DNA of 64,000 nt from DASUBN01 sp036000105 (GTDB lineage Bacteria; Pseudomonadota; Gammaproteobacteria; Natronospirales; REEB76), in assembly GCA_036000105.1 (NCBI GenBank), contig DASYGE010000013.1, positions 61,904 through 125,903 of the forward strand. Direction: 5' to 3'. Each line of letters starts with the position of its first letter. Within the stretch, counting starts at the first letter, position 1. A model generated the notes under the pieces. It saw only the letters and a list, made by a program, of their open reading frames with translations, had not been told where the DNA came from and did no database searches. Position numbers and translations under genes: made by a program. This document shows, piece after piece, positions 35,383 through 43,599 of this stretch.

Positions 35383-36434
35383 GGACGGCGCAGGCCCCGC
35401 TCCGCCAGCAGCTTGAGCAGGTGCTCGCCGAAAGCCTTGGAATGGCTGCGGGCATTGATGGCCGTCTTACCCACTTCCTTCTCCACGAAGCGTACGCCCA
35501 CGTTGTTGTCCGTGGCGGGCCCGGTGACCACATCGGCGCTGATGCCATAGGTCTGCTGCAGGTGGCGCACGCCGCCGGCCACACCCACGGGATCGTTGGC
35601 GCAGAACACGAAACCCGCGGTGAGCGCCTTCAGTTCCGGGTCGGCGAGGATGGCCTGCACGCCGTAATCGCCCATGATGCCGTCGCCGGTCTCCGCGACG
35701 ATCACATCCAGGCCGCGGCCCGAGAGCTGGGCGAACAGGGTGCGGGCCACCTGGTTGGCACTATCCTGGCCGGTGCAGACGATGCCGGCATCGGTGAAAT
35801 CATAGGTCACCTCGGCGCCGTAATCGCGCATGCTCAAGGTGTCACGCATCAGGGATACGCCCGTGAGCTTGGCACCCCCTACGCGGAAACCCGCTTGGGC
35901 GAGGCGCCGCACCAGGGCGCAGGCGGCGGCGGTCTTGCCGGCGTTCATGCAGGTGCCGGCGATATAGATGACGCGGCAATCGGGCTTGCGGCCGTCCTGT
36001 TGCAACGCCCCCATGCGGATGTTGGCGGCTTGGCCTTCGCGGGACTGGAACTCGGGATAGATCAGCACCTGCCCCAACACCTCGAACTCGAAGGGCGTGC
36101 CCACTTCCGGGTTATGGGAGACGCACTCGCCGATGACGCCGCCCAGGTTCAACACATGCAATATCTGGCCCTGCTCCACGCTCTTGGGCAGCACGCCCTC
36201 ATAGCCGTGCAGTGCATTGCGGTGGCCGAGGGCCCCGACCACCACGTCGTCGCCATGGATGACGTTCATGCGTCCGTGCACGTCTTCCAGCTGGTTGTAG
36301 CCGGACTTGTCGCCCAGTATCCGTCCCGCCACCACGGCACCATGCTCGGCGCGTATCACCGGCGACAAGGTCAGGGCGCGATCGAGCTTGAGGTTGCGCG
36401 TGACGGATGCGATCTTGTCGGCATTAATCCTCAT
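35379..36434 (-). CDS. P-loop protein of unknown function embedded in the arginine operon (DTBS/DUF1611-like fold)
   Basis: 351 aa. The N-terminal 150 residues are beta-rich (GDDVVVGALGHRNALHGYEG, VIGECVSHNPEVG) and match nothing I can name. The second half opens with a Walker-A-like GTCMNAGKT (residues 160-168), followed by GGAKLTGVSLMRDTL, VIVAETGDGIMG, VFCANDPVGVAGG and GPATDNNVGVRF, a layout like dethiobiotin synthetase, CobQ or the DUF1611 proteins. Some DUF1611 proteins are reported to be glutamate N-acetyltransferases (DgcN, for D-glutamate), which makes a role in acetylglutamate formation thinkable. The start (36434) overlaps argG by 11 bases and the stop overlaps argC by ATGA, so it is made with the arginine enzymes. 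Function not assigned. Confidence 0.8.
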   Translation of the reverse strand: MRINADKIASVTRNLKLDRALTLSPVIRAEHGAVVAGRILGDKSGYNQLEDVHGRMNVIHGDDVVVGALGHRNALHGYEGVLPKSVEQGQILHVLNLGGVIGECVSHNPEVGTPFEFEVLGQVLIYPEFQSREGQAANIRMGALQQDGRKPDCRVIYIAGTCMNAGKTAAACALVRRLAQAGFRVGGAKLTGVSLMRDTLSMRDYGAEVTYDFTDAGIVCTGQDSANQVARTLFAQLSGRGLDVIVAETGDGIMGDYGVQAILADPELKALTAGFVFCANDPVGVAGGVRHLQQTYGISADVVTGPATDNNVGVRFVEKEVGKTAINARSHSKAFGEHLLKLLAERGLRRP

Positions 36435-37626
36435 GGCCACCTCCCGCCTGCAGCGCGAGTATCTGCTGCACGCCGTAGAGTTTGGCGAAGCCGGCGGCTT
36501 CGGCGCCAGTCCAGAGGCGATTGGCTTCCCCATAGCTCGCCACCTTGGCGTCCATGAGCGAATGAGGCGAACGCACCCCGTCCACGGCATAAGTGCGTGG
36601 ATAGAGCGTGAGCTGCACCTCGCCCGTCACGTGGGCCTGGCTGGAGGTGAGGAAGGCTTCCAGATCGCGGGCCAGGGGATCGAAGAAGTGCCCTTCGTGC
36701 AGCATCTGGCCGTAGAGGTTGCCGAGGGTGTCTTTCCAGAAGAGCTGCTTGCCCGAGAGAGTGAGCTTCTCCAGTTCGCGATGGGCACCGATGAGGAGAT
36801 GGGCCGCCGGTGCCTCGAAACCCACCCGCCCCTTGATGCCGAGGATGGTGTCGCCGAGGTGCACGCCACGGCCAATGCCGTAACGGCGGCCGATGGAATT
36901 CAGTTCCGCCACCAGCACCACGGGGTCCAGAGATTTGCCATCCACGGTCTTGGGCACGCCCCGTTCGAAGGAAAGCGCGAGCTTCCTGGGTTTGAGGCTC
37001 GCCGCATCTACCTCTCCACCCGGAAAAGCACCTTGAGGGAGTTCGCTCCAGGAATCGAGGGTCTCACGTCCGCCCACGGAGGTGCCCCACATTCCTTCGT
37101 TCACCGAGTAATGGGCGGTCTTCTCCGGGAATTCGAAGCCATGTTCCTTGAGGAAGCGCATCTCATCGGCGCGGCTTAAAGCCAGGCTGCGTATGGGCGT
37201 GATGAGTTCTAGTTCAGGCGCCAGCACCCGGAAGGCCACATCGAAACGCACCTGGTCGTTACCGGCACCGGTGGAACCGTGGGCCAAGGCCGTGGCGCCC
37301 ACCTGCTTCGCGAGCTTCACCACGCTTGCCGCCTGGCAGACCCGCTCCGCCGACACGCTCAAGGGGTACAAGTTACCCCGGAGCACATTGCCGTATACGA
37401 GATAACGCAGGTAACGATCGAACAGCTCGGCACGCCCATCCACCGTGTGATGGGCCTTGGCGCCGAGCTTGGCTGACATCCCTTCGATGCGCTTCAGTTC
37501 CTCAGGACTGAATCCGCCGGTATCCACCGTCACGGTGGTCACCTCATAGCCCTGCTCCCGCAGGTGGATGACACAGAAAGAAGTATCCAGGCCGCCGGAG
37601 AAAGCCAGCACCACGTGTTTTTTCAT
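36424..37626 (-). CDS. argG: Argininosuccinate synthase
   Basis: 400 aa. It joins citrulline and aspartate using ATP. The ATP-binding SGGLDTSFCV is close to the N-terminus, and HGSTGAGNDQVRFD and GMWGTSVGGRE are conserved substrate segments. The sequence departs from the common E. coli form and reads like the variant found in Xanthomonas-type arginine clusters. The ATG overlaps the argH stop (ATGA). Confidence 0.96.
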   Translation of the reverse strand: MKKHVVLAFSGGLDTSFCVIHLREQGYEVTTVTVDTGGFSPEELKRIEGMSAKLGAKAHHTVDGRAELFDRYLRYLVYGNVLRGNLYPLSVSAERVCQAASVVKLAKQVGATALAHGSTGAGNDQVRFDVAFRVLAPELELITPIRSLALSRADEMRFLKEHGFEFPEKTAHYSVNEGMWGTSVGGRETLDSWSELPQGAFPGGEVDAASLKPRKLALSFERGVPKTVDGKSLDPVVLVAELNSIGRRYGIGRGVHLGDTILGIKGRVGFEAPAAHLLIGAHRELEKLTLSGKQLFWKDTLGNLYGQMLHEGHFFDPLARDLEAFLTSSQAHVTGEVQLTLYPRTYAVDGVRSPHSLMDAKVASYGEANRLWTGAEAAGFAKLYGVQQILALQAGGGHED

Positions 37627-38993
37627 TTCGTCTTGCCACCCACTGGTTGATTCCACAGGTTCTGCTCGCAGCTATCGAGGTGTGCGCGGGTACGCACGAG
37701 CCATTGCTCCGTGGCCTGCACGTCCGCTTCGATCAATTCGAGACCCAGGTTGCCGGCACCGCCCAGATGATCTGCCGTCAGGGCTCCCCTATCCGGCTTG
37801 AAGCTGCCGGCTTCGATCTCCCGTGCCACCTGCTTATAGGCATCGCGGAAAGGCATGCCGCCTTCAGCCAGACGATAGGCATGATGGGCTGCATAGATGT
37901 CATCGCTGCAGGCGGCTGCGGCTTTAGGCGCATCCACTTGCAGCATAGGTACGAGAGCGATGAGCACGTCCAGCCAGCCCTGGGTCGCACTCACAGCGCC
38001 GAACAGGGGCTTCTTCAGCAACTGGAGGTCCCGGTGGTAATTGGACGGCAGGCCCGCGGCGATCTCCTGCAACATGGCGGCATAGCCGCGCAGTTCTCGG
38101 CAACGGCCCCGGGCCAGTTCCACCACGTCCGGGTTGCGCTTCTGGGGCATGATGGAGGAGCCGGTGGTGAAGGCATCCGGCAATCGGATGAAGCCGAACT
38201 CCGGCATGGAATAGAGGGCCACGTCCCACAGGAATTTCTCCATCACGAGTCCGATGGAGGCGAAGCCGTTGAGCAATGCCAGTTCATGGCGACCCCGGGA
38301 GTTCTGCACATCCACGGGACTCACTTGCACCGCGCTGAAACCCAGGAGCTTGGCGGTGTATTCCCGCTCGATGGGTAGCGGCACACCGAAGCCTGCCGCC
38401 GCACCCAGGGGGCAACGATCGAGACGCGCGTACAAAGCCTGCAAGGCCTGCAATTCCTCCGCAAGACCGGCCGCGAAGGCTGCCGCCCACAGACCGAAAC
38501 TCGAAGGCATGGCGCGCCGCAGATGCGTATAGCCCGGCATGGCTTCATCGGCATGAGCCCGGGCGAAGATCAGGAATTCCTTGGCGAGGCCCGCCACCTG
38601 CGCCGAGATGCCAAGCAGGGTCTCGCGCATGTAGAGACGCAGGGCCAGGATCACCTGGTCGTTGCGCGAACGGCCGATATGGATCCGCTTGCCCGCATCC
38701 CCCAGCTCTGCCGTGAGCAGCCCTTCGATGACGGTGTGGGCATCCTCCTGTTCCGGCGCGATGCGGATGCTGCTTTCCCGAGCGCGCCGAGCTATGGCCG
38801 CGAGCTTGGCTACCAGCGCTTCCGCATCCTTCACCGGCAAGAGGCCAGCGTGGGCGAGCATGCGCGCATGGGCGGCACTGCCGACCGCATCGTAAGCCAG
38901 CAACACCGCGTCCAAATCCGGGTCATCACCCACAGTGAAACGGTGTATCGCTTCGTCCAGGGGCAGGCCCTTGGACCAGAGCTGGGCGCTCAC
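37623..38993 (-). CDS. argH: Argininosuccinate lyase
   Basis: 456 aa. It splits argininosuccinate into arginine and fumarate. The fumarase/ASL signature GSSIMPQKRNPD is intact, and HIGRSRNDQV carries conserved substrate residues. The start codon is GTG at 38993, overlapping the argB stop (GTGA). Length is typical (E. coli 457 aa). Confidence 0.97.
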   Translation of the reverse strand: MSAQLWSKGLPLDEAIHRFTVGDDPDLDAVLLAYDAVGSAAHARMLAHAGLLPVKDAEALVAKLAAIARRARESSIRIAPEQEDAHTVIEGLLTAELGDAGKRIHIGRSRNDQVILALRLYMRETLLGISAQVAGLAKEFLIFARAHADEAMPGYTHLRRAMPSSFGLWAAAFAAGLAEELQALQALYARLDRCPLGAAAGFGVPLPIEREYTAKLLGFSAVQVSPVDVQNSRGRHELALLNGFASIGLVMEKFLWDVALYSMPEFGFIRLPDAFTTGSSIMPQKRNPDVVELARGRCRELRGYAAMLQEIAAGLPSNYHRDLQLLKKPLFGAVSATQGWLDVLIALVPMLQVDAPKAAAACSDDIYAAHHAYRLAEGGMPFRDAYKQVAREIEAGSFKPDRGALTADHLGGAGNLGLELIEADVQATEQWLVRTRAHLDSCEQNLWNQPVGGKTK

Positions 38994-39910
38994 GCCGCGA
39001 TTTCCTTGGCCTTGGTCTCCCGTGGCACCACCATGGTGCCGCTGCCCTGGTTGGTGAACACTTCCGTCAGCACCGCATCCGGCAAGACGCCGCTCACCAG
39101 ATGAGCGCTGGCCACGCCGCCCGTGAGGGCGCGACGCACCGCCGCAAGCTTGGGCCGCATCCCGCCGCTCACCTTGCCGGTACGTTCCATGCCCTCGAGG
39201 CCTTCGAGGGTGGAATAAGGCACGAGGCTCGTGGGCCGTGCCAGGTCTTCCAGAAGGCCCGGCACCTTGAGCAGGAAGAAGAGCTTCTCCGCGCCGAGGG
39301 CCGCCGCCACTTCAGCGGCTACCGTGTCCGCGTTGGTGTTGAACACCTCACCCTTGTCGTTGGCTGAGAGGGGCGTGATGACCGGCACGTACTCCCCTGC
39401 CAGGAGATGCTGCAGGAGCGCCGGGTTCACTTTGTCTATGTCGCCCACGAGGCCGAAGTCCACGAACTGGGCCTGGCCCGCGTCGTCCTTCATCTGCACC
39501 GGCTGGCGTTTATGGGCCGAGAGCAGCCCGCCGTCCACGCCGCTGATGCCAGCCACCGACAGGCCCGCGGCCCTGAGATCCGCCAGGAGGTCCGTGTGCA
39601 GGGAGCCCGCCAGCACCATCTTGGCCGCGTCCAGCACCTTGGCGGTGGTCACGCGGCGGCCGGCGATCTTCTCCACCGGCAGTTGCAGGCTCTCGCACAG
39701 GGCATCTATGCCCGTGCCGCCGCCGTGCACCAGTACCAGTTTGATGGAGAAGCTCCATAGCACCGCGAGCTGTTCGCAGACGGCGCGGCGTACCGCCGGG
39801 TCTTCCAGCACCTCGCCGCCGAGCTTGAACACGAAGGTCTTGCCGCGGAAGGCGCGCACGTATTGGGCTGCGGAACGCAGGCTGGCGTAGTTATCAGGCG
39901 CGACGGACAT
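38990..39910 (-). CDS. argB: Acetylglutamate kinase
   Basis: 306 aa amino-acid kinase fold. VFKLGGEVLED and VLVHGGGTGIDAL are the ATP and acetylglutamate motifs, and VFNTNADTVAAEVA is the conserved C-domain block. There is no C-terminal GNAT domain, unlike the fused synthase/kinase of Xanthomonas, so acetylglutamate must be made by another protein. It overlaps the argF' stop by 17 bases. Confidence 0.96.
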   Translation of the reverse strand: MSVAPDNYASLRSAAQYVRAFRGKTFVFKLGGEVLEDPAVRRAVCEQLAVLWSFSIKLVLVHGGGTGIDALCESLQLPVEKIAGRRVTTAKVLDAAKMVLAGSLHTDLLADLRAAGLSVAGISGVDGGLLSAHKRQPVQMKDDAGQAQFVDFGLVGDIDKVNPALLQHLLAGEYVPVITPLSANDKGEVFNTNADTVAAEVAAALGAEKLFFLLKVPGLLEDLARPTSLVPYSTLEGLEGMERTGKVSGGMRPKLAAVRRALTGGVASAHLVSGVLPDAVLTEVFTNQGSGTMVVPRETKAKEIAA

Positions 39911-40937
39911 GATTGGCCTCCCCGGACTCCCGGACGTTCTGGTTGAGCAAGCGGTGCAGCAATACGCGCTGCACGTGGAAACGGTTCTCGGCTTCGTCTA
40001 TGACGCGGCTCGTGGCCCCGTCCAGTACCTCATCCGCCACTTCCACGTTGCGCCGTACCGGCAGGCAATGAAGGAAAGCGGCATCCCGGGCAGCCGAGGC
40101 CATGGCCGCAGCGTTGAGTATCCAATCCTTGTGTTTCAGCACGTGGGTAGCCGCGTCGGCAGCCGGCACCTGCTTGGTATCAGGGCCCCAGGCCTTGGCA
40201 TACACCACCCGGCTGCCTGCGAGCGCCGCCTGGCGATCGTGGCCGACACTCACAGAACCGCCGCTGGCTTGTGCGTACTGGCGGGCCTGGGTCAGCACAC
40301 CGGGATGCAGATCGAAGCCCGGCGGGTGCACGATGCGCACGTCACAACCGGCGGCGGCGGCGGTGAGCAGGAAGGAATGGGGTACCGCCTTGGGCAAAGG
40401 CTTGATATGGGGTGCCCAGGTGAGGGTCACCGGCAGGCCGTGGGTGGCGCCGAAGTTCTCGCGGATGGTGAGCAGATCGGCGAGGCCCTGGCAGGGATGC
40501 TCCCGGGCCGATTCCATGCTGATGACCGGCACGCCTGCGAGAGTGCGGAAGGCGTTCAGCACGGGATCCGCCGCATCTGCGTCGTCGTCCTGGAGCGCGC
40601 CGAAAGTGCGCACCGCCAGGGCGTCGGCGTAGCGGCCGAGCACGGGGATGGCTTCCTTGATGTGCTCCGGCCGGTCGCCGTCCATGACCGCGCCGGGGCG
40701 ATCTTCCAGTTTCCAGACGCCGTTACCCACGTCCAGCACGATGGCATTGCCGCCACCCCGCAGCATGGCCGCTTCGAAGGAAGCACGGGTGCGCAGGGAG
40801 GGATTGAAGAACACCATGCCCAGCAACTTGCCGGCGAGATGGGCGTCAGGCGCACGCCGTTTCCAGGCGAGGGCTTCGTCCAGCACCGACGCCACGCCCG
40901 GGACACCGAGGTCGGCGATGTGGGTGAAATGCTTCAC
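39894..40937 (-). CDS. argF': N-acetylornithine carbamoyltransferase (AOTCase)
   Basis: 347 aa transcarbamylase. The carbamoyl-phosphate motif is SLRTRAS, HPCQ and HCLP are present, and the segment VMDGDRPEHIKE places a proline at residue 90. Proline at this position marks acetylornithine enzymes such as that of Xanthomonas campestris, while glutamate gives succinylornithine specificity. VYAKAWG and IDEAENRFHVQ also match the AOTCase form rather than OTCase. At the site where the Xanthomonas enzyme has a carboxylated lysine (RRNVK) this protein has glutamate (RRNVE). It would make N-acetylcitrulline, needing a deacetylase not seen here. ATGA overlap with argD. Confidence 0.9.
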   Translation of the reverse strand: MKHFTHIADLGVPGVASVLDEALAWKRRAPDAHLAGKLLGMVFFNPSLRTRASFEAAMLRGGGNAIVLDVGNGVWKLEDRPGAVMDGDRPEHIKEAIPVLGRYADALAVRTFGALQDDDADAADPVLNAFRTLAGVPVISMESAREHPCQGLADLLTIRENFGATHGLPVTLTWAPHIKPLPKAVPHSFLLTAAAAGCDVRIVHPPGFDLHPGVLTQARQYAQASGGSVSVGHDRQAALAGSRVVYAKAWGPDTKQVPAADAATHVLKHKDWILNAAAMASAARDAAFLHCLPVRRNVEVADEVLDGATSRVIDEAENRFHVQRVLLHRLLNQNVRESGEANHVRRA

Positions 40938-42109
40938 GGGTGAGACGCGCCGAATGACTTGATCGTTTCGAGCAAGCTGTCCACCGCCGCATCGCTCACG
41001 TTGAGCGGCGGCATCAGACGCAGTACTTCCGCATCCGCCGAGCCGCCCACCAGGATGCGTTGTCCCTGGAGATATTTCTTGAGAGCCGCCGCATGCCGGC
41101 CCGCCTTGAGCCCGAGCAGGAGACCCGCGCCCCGCACTTCCCTGATGAAGCTGCCGGCGAGAGCCGCGCGTATGCGCTGTTCCTGGACACTGGCGTTGGC
41201 CATGAGCTTCTCCTCATGGATGACTTTGAGCGTGGCCAGGAGTGCTGCGCAGGCGAGCGGTCCGCCGCCGAAGGTGCTGCCGAGATCGCCGGATTTCAGG
41301 GCCGACGCGACCGCGGGGCTCATGAGCAGGGCGCCCATGGGTACCCCGGAAGCGATGCTCTTGGCGAGCGTCAGCATATGCGGCGTGACGCCATACAGCT
41401 GCGCAGCGAAGGGCTGTCCCAGGCGGCCCATCCCTGTCTGCACTTCGTCGAAGATGAGCAAGGCCCCGGCGCGTTCGCATTTGTCCTTGAGGGCCGCAAA
41501 CCAGGCGCTGGTAGTGATGCTGACCCCAGCCATGGACTGGATGGGCTCGACTATCACAGCCGCAGACTTCGAGAAGTCTGCGGCTCCCAGTGCATCGAGG
41601 TCGCCGAAAGGCAGGAAGTCCACCGGCGCCACCAAGGGTCCGAGGCTCTGCTTCAATTCAGGGGAATCCGTGACGGACAGAGCTAGGAGGGTGCGGCCAT
41701 GAAAGGAACCCTTGAAGGCCGCGAAGCGATGCCGCCCCGTAAGCTGCACCGCCACCTTGAGAGCGCTCTCGTTGGCCTCGGCGCCGGAGTTGCAGAAGAA
41801 CGCCGACGCGAGCCCTGCGGGCGCGAACGCCATGAGCGCCTGGGCCGCCTCATCCCGCACCGGCAAGTGCGCAGCCGCCGAATAGAACATGAGCTGCCGG
41901 GCCTGGGCCGCCAGGGCGTTGGCCACCTGCGGATGGCAATGACCCGTGCCGGCCACGCAATGACCGCCGTAGAAATCCAGATAGGCCTTGCCGTCGGCGT
42001 CGAAGACTTGTTCACCGCGGCCACTCACCAAAGGGAATGGATAGGGCGCGTAGGTCTGCAGCAGGGGCGCTATGCCCTCGTTTTCCGGGGAATCCTTAAA
42101 AATATGCAT
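40934..42109 (-). CDS. argD: Acetylornithine aminotransferase
   Basis: 391 aa class III PLP aminotransferase. AYLDFYGGHCVAGTGHCHP is the N-terminal block; LLIFDEVQTGMGRLG holds the PLP aspartate and LTLAKSIASGVPMGALL the PLP lysine. It is the first gene of the arginine operon. The only plausible ATG (42109) has no ribosome binding site and lies inside an ARG-box-like palindrome, so translation may be leaderless. Confidence 0.95.
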   Translation of the reverse strand: MHIFKDSPENEGIAPLLQTYAPYPFPLVSGRGEQVFDADGKAYLDFYGGHCVAGTGHCHPQVANALAAQARQLMFYSAAAHLPVRDEAAQALMAFAPAGLASAFFCNSGAEANESALKVAVQLTGRHRFAAFKGSFHGRTLLALSVTDSPELKQSLGPLVAPVDFLPFGDLDALGAADFSKSAAVIVEPIQSMAGVSITTSAWFAALKDKCERAGALLIFDEVQTGMGRLGQPFAAQLYGVTPHMLTLAKSIASGVPMGALLMSPAVASALKSGDLGSTFGGGPLACAALLATLKVIHEEKLMANASVQEQRIRAALAGSFIREVRGAGLLLGLKAGRHAAALKKYLQGQRILVGGSADAEVLRLMPPLNVSDAAVDSLLETIKSFGASHP

Positions 42110-42167
42110 TTATGCGTGAATAAATCAGGTTTAAATGGTATATAATGCGTTTATATACAATTTAATT
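42108..42167. promoter_or_regulatory. Putative ARG boxes and promoters in the argD/argR divergent spacer
   Basis: An 18-base palindrome ATTTAT-N6-ATAAAT at 42108-42125 is followed after three bases by a weaker 18-base copy (42129-42146) and another AT-rich segment to 42167. The 18-base size and 3-base spacing match ArgR operators. A perfect -10 TATAAT for argR is at 42141-42146, inside the second box, so ArgR binding would repress both directions. Confidence 0.7.
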
Positions 42168-42222
42168 CGGCATAATGCAATAGCCATGCAAAGCCTCATC
42201 CACCTCTAAGACGAGACCTGCC

Positions 42223-42639
42223 ATGACGCTGGACGAATCCATACTCAAACTCACGGAAGCCCAGGAAATCACCGACCAGTCGGTGTTCCTCGACCTCCTG
42301 AAACGCGAAGGCCACAGGGTCACCCAGCCCACCCTTTCGCGTCACCTGAATAAGCTCGGCATCCAGAAGCTCGCGGGGCGTTATCAGCGGGTGGAATCCA
42401 TACCGGGCGAACTGCCGGCCTACGCAGTGTCCGCCGCCCCGCCCAACTTGGTGATCATCAAGACGCGGCCCGGCTACGCCCAGGCGCTGGCGGTGCTGCT
42501 CGATCAGCACGCCATAGATGGTGTAGTGGGGACGCTCGCTGGCGATGACACGGTATTCATCGCCGTGACGCCTGAGAAGAAGATGCGCGCCGCCGTCGAG
42601 ACGGTGCGGGAGATACTGGAGCGACGCGCTACCGGTTGA
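42223..42639 (+). CDS. argR: Arginine repressor
   Basis: 138 aa. The winged-helix N-terminal domain has the recognition-helix segment TQPTLSRHLNKLG, and the C-terminal hexamerisation and arginine-binding domain includes GTLAGDDTVFIAV. It represses arginine biosynthesis when arginine is bound. It is divergent from the operon it should control, with AT-rich palindromes between them. Confidence 0.95.
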   Translation: MTLDESILKLTEAQEITDQSVFLDLLKREGHRVTQPTLSRHLNKLGIQKLAGRYQRVESIPGELPAYAVSAAPPNLVIIKTRPGYAQALAVLLDQHAIDGVVGTLAGDDTVFIAVTPEKKMRAAVETVREILERRATG

Positions 42640-42654
42640 GACACACCACCGGAG

Positions 42655-43527
42655 CTACTTGGGCGGGACCGGCAGATCCAGGGCGATGAGCAGTTTCCAG
42701 CCATCCTTGTCGCGCTGCCAGACGTGCATATAGCTGCCAAGCGGGCTCTTGTGGTCCTCGTCCTTGGCCTTGTACGTGACACCGTAGATATAGCCCAGAT
42801 CGCCAGCGACGGAGACGCTCCCGCCTAAAGGCACCCATTCAATGGGAGTCGGCTGTATAGACGCTGCGTGGCTGACCGCCGCCAGGCCGAGGATGGGCTG
42901 CGCACCTTCCTGCAGCAGCCGGATATCGTCTGTTCCCTGGCCGGTGTAAGCCGCCCGCGGGCTGCTCTCGATAGAGGTATTGGAGAACACGGTCTCGGCC
43001 CGCTCGAGGGTGATATGCACATCATCCACGCTGGGCACGCTAGCGGAGGCCGGCAGCTTCGCGAGTTTGCCGTTCTTCGCCAGGGCCGCCACCGGCTTCT
43101 TGGGCGAGGCATGGTCCACGCCGCCGTCGAATAGTATCTTCCAGTGACCGTCCTTGCGCTTGTGCCAGACGGTGAGCCAGTCGCCATGGGCCTGCTGCTG
43201 TTTTCCAGCCTCGCTCCAGGACGCGGTCCAAGGTCCCGTATCCACACCGAAATCGCCGGATGTAGACAGCAGCGCATAAGTGGGATACCAGCTCAACTTA
43301 GTACTGCTGGGTTTGCGCTTGGTATATATCTCGTAAGCATTCGCCGGTTGCGGCGCGAGGGTGATGGCCTGCTTGTCCAGGTACATGAGGAAAGCGTCAC
43401 GCACTCCATGGTCCGCCGCCGCCTTGGCGAAGTCATATTCGTTCTGCACCAGGCTCACCGGGGAAGCCAAAGCCATGCGGCTCGCCAGCATCAAGATAGC
43501 GGCCAAGGGCACGATGATCTTACGCAT
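42655..43527 (-). CDS. Exported protein with two NTF2-like domains
   Basis: 290 aa. A signal peptide (MRKIIVPLAAILMLASRMALA) is followed by two related NTF2/SnoaL-like halves: the first ends in WLTVWHKRKDGHWKILFDGGVDH and the second in YMHVWQRDKDGWKLLIALDLPVP. The repeated VWxRxKDGxWK signature shows the internal duplication. Function unknown. It converges on argR with 15 bases between. The start at 43527 suits the signal peptide; the frame extends to 43560. Confidence 0.8.
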   Translation of the reverse strand: MRKIIVPLAAILMLASRMALASPVSLVQNEYDFAKAAADHGVRDAFLMYLDKQAITLAPQPANAYEIYTKRKPSSTKLSWYPTYALLSTSGDFGVDTGPWTASWSEAGKQQQAHGDWLTVWHKRKDGHWKILFDGGVDHASPKKPVAALAKNGKLAKLPASASVPSVDDVHITLERAETVFSNTSIESSPRAAYTGQGTDDIRLLQEGAQPILGLAAVSHAASIQPTPIEWVPLGGSVSVAGDLGYIYGVTYKAKDEDHKSPLGSYMHVWQRDKDGWKLLIALDLPVPPK

Positions 43528-43599
43528 GGGGATGTTCCTGATGATGGACTGCCTGGCCAAGGCTACCCCAAACCCCTTACCCCGGACAGGGGGCGGAGC

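Noticed and set aside
35376..36557. 393-codon frame antisense to the P-loop gene
   Set aside because: Shadow frame with repetitive composition; the opposite strand has coherent motifs and overlaps its neighbours.
38990..39910. Fused acetylglutamate synthase/kinase as in Xanthomonas
   Set aside because: The protein ends after the kinase domain; there is no GNAT extension.
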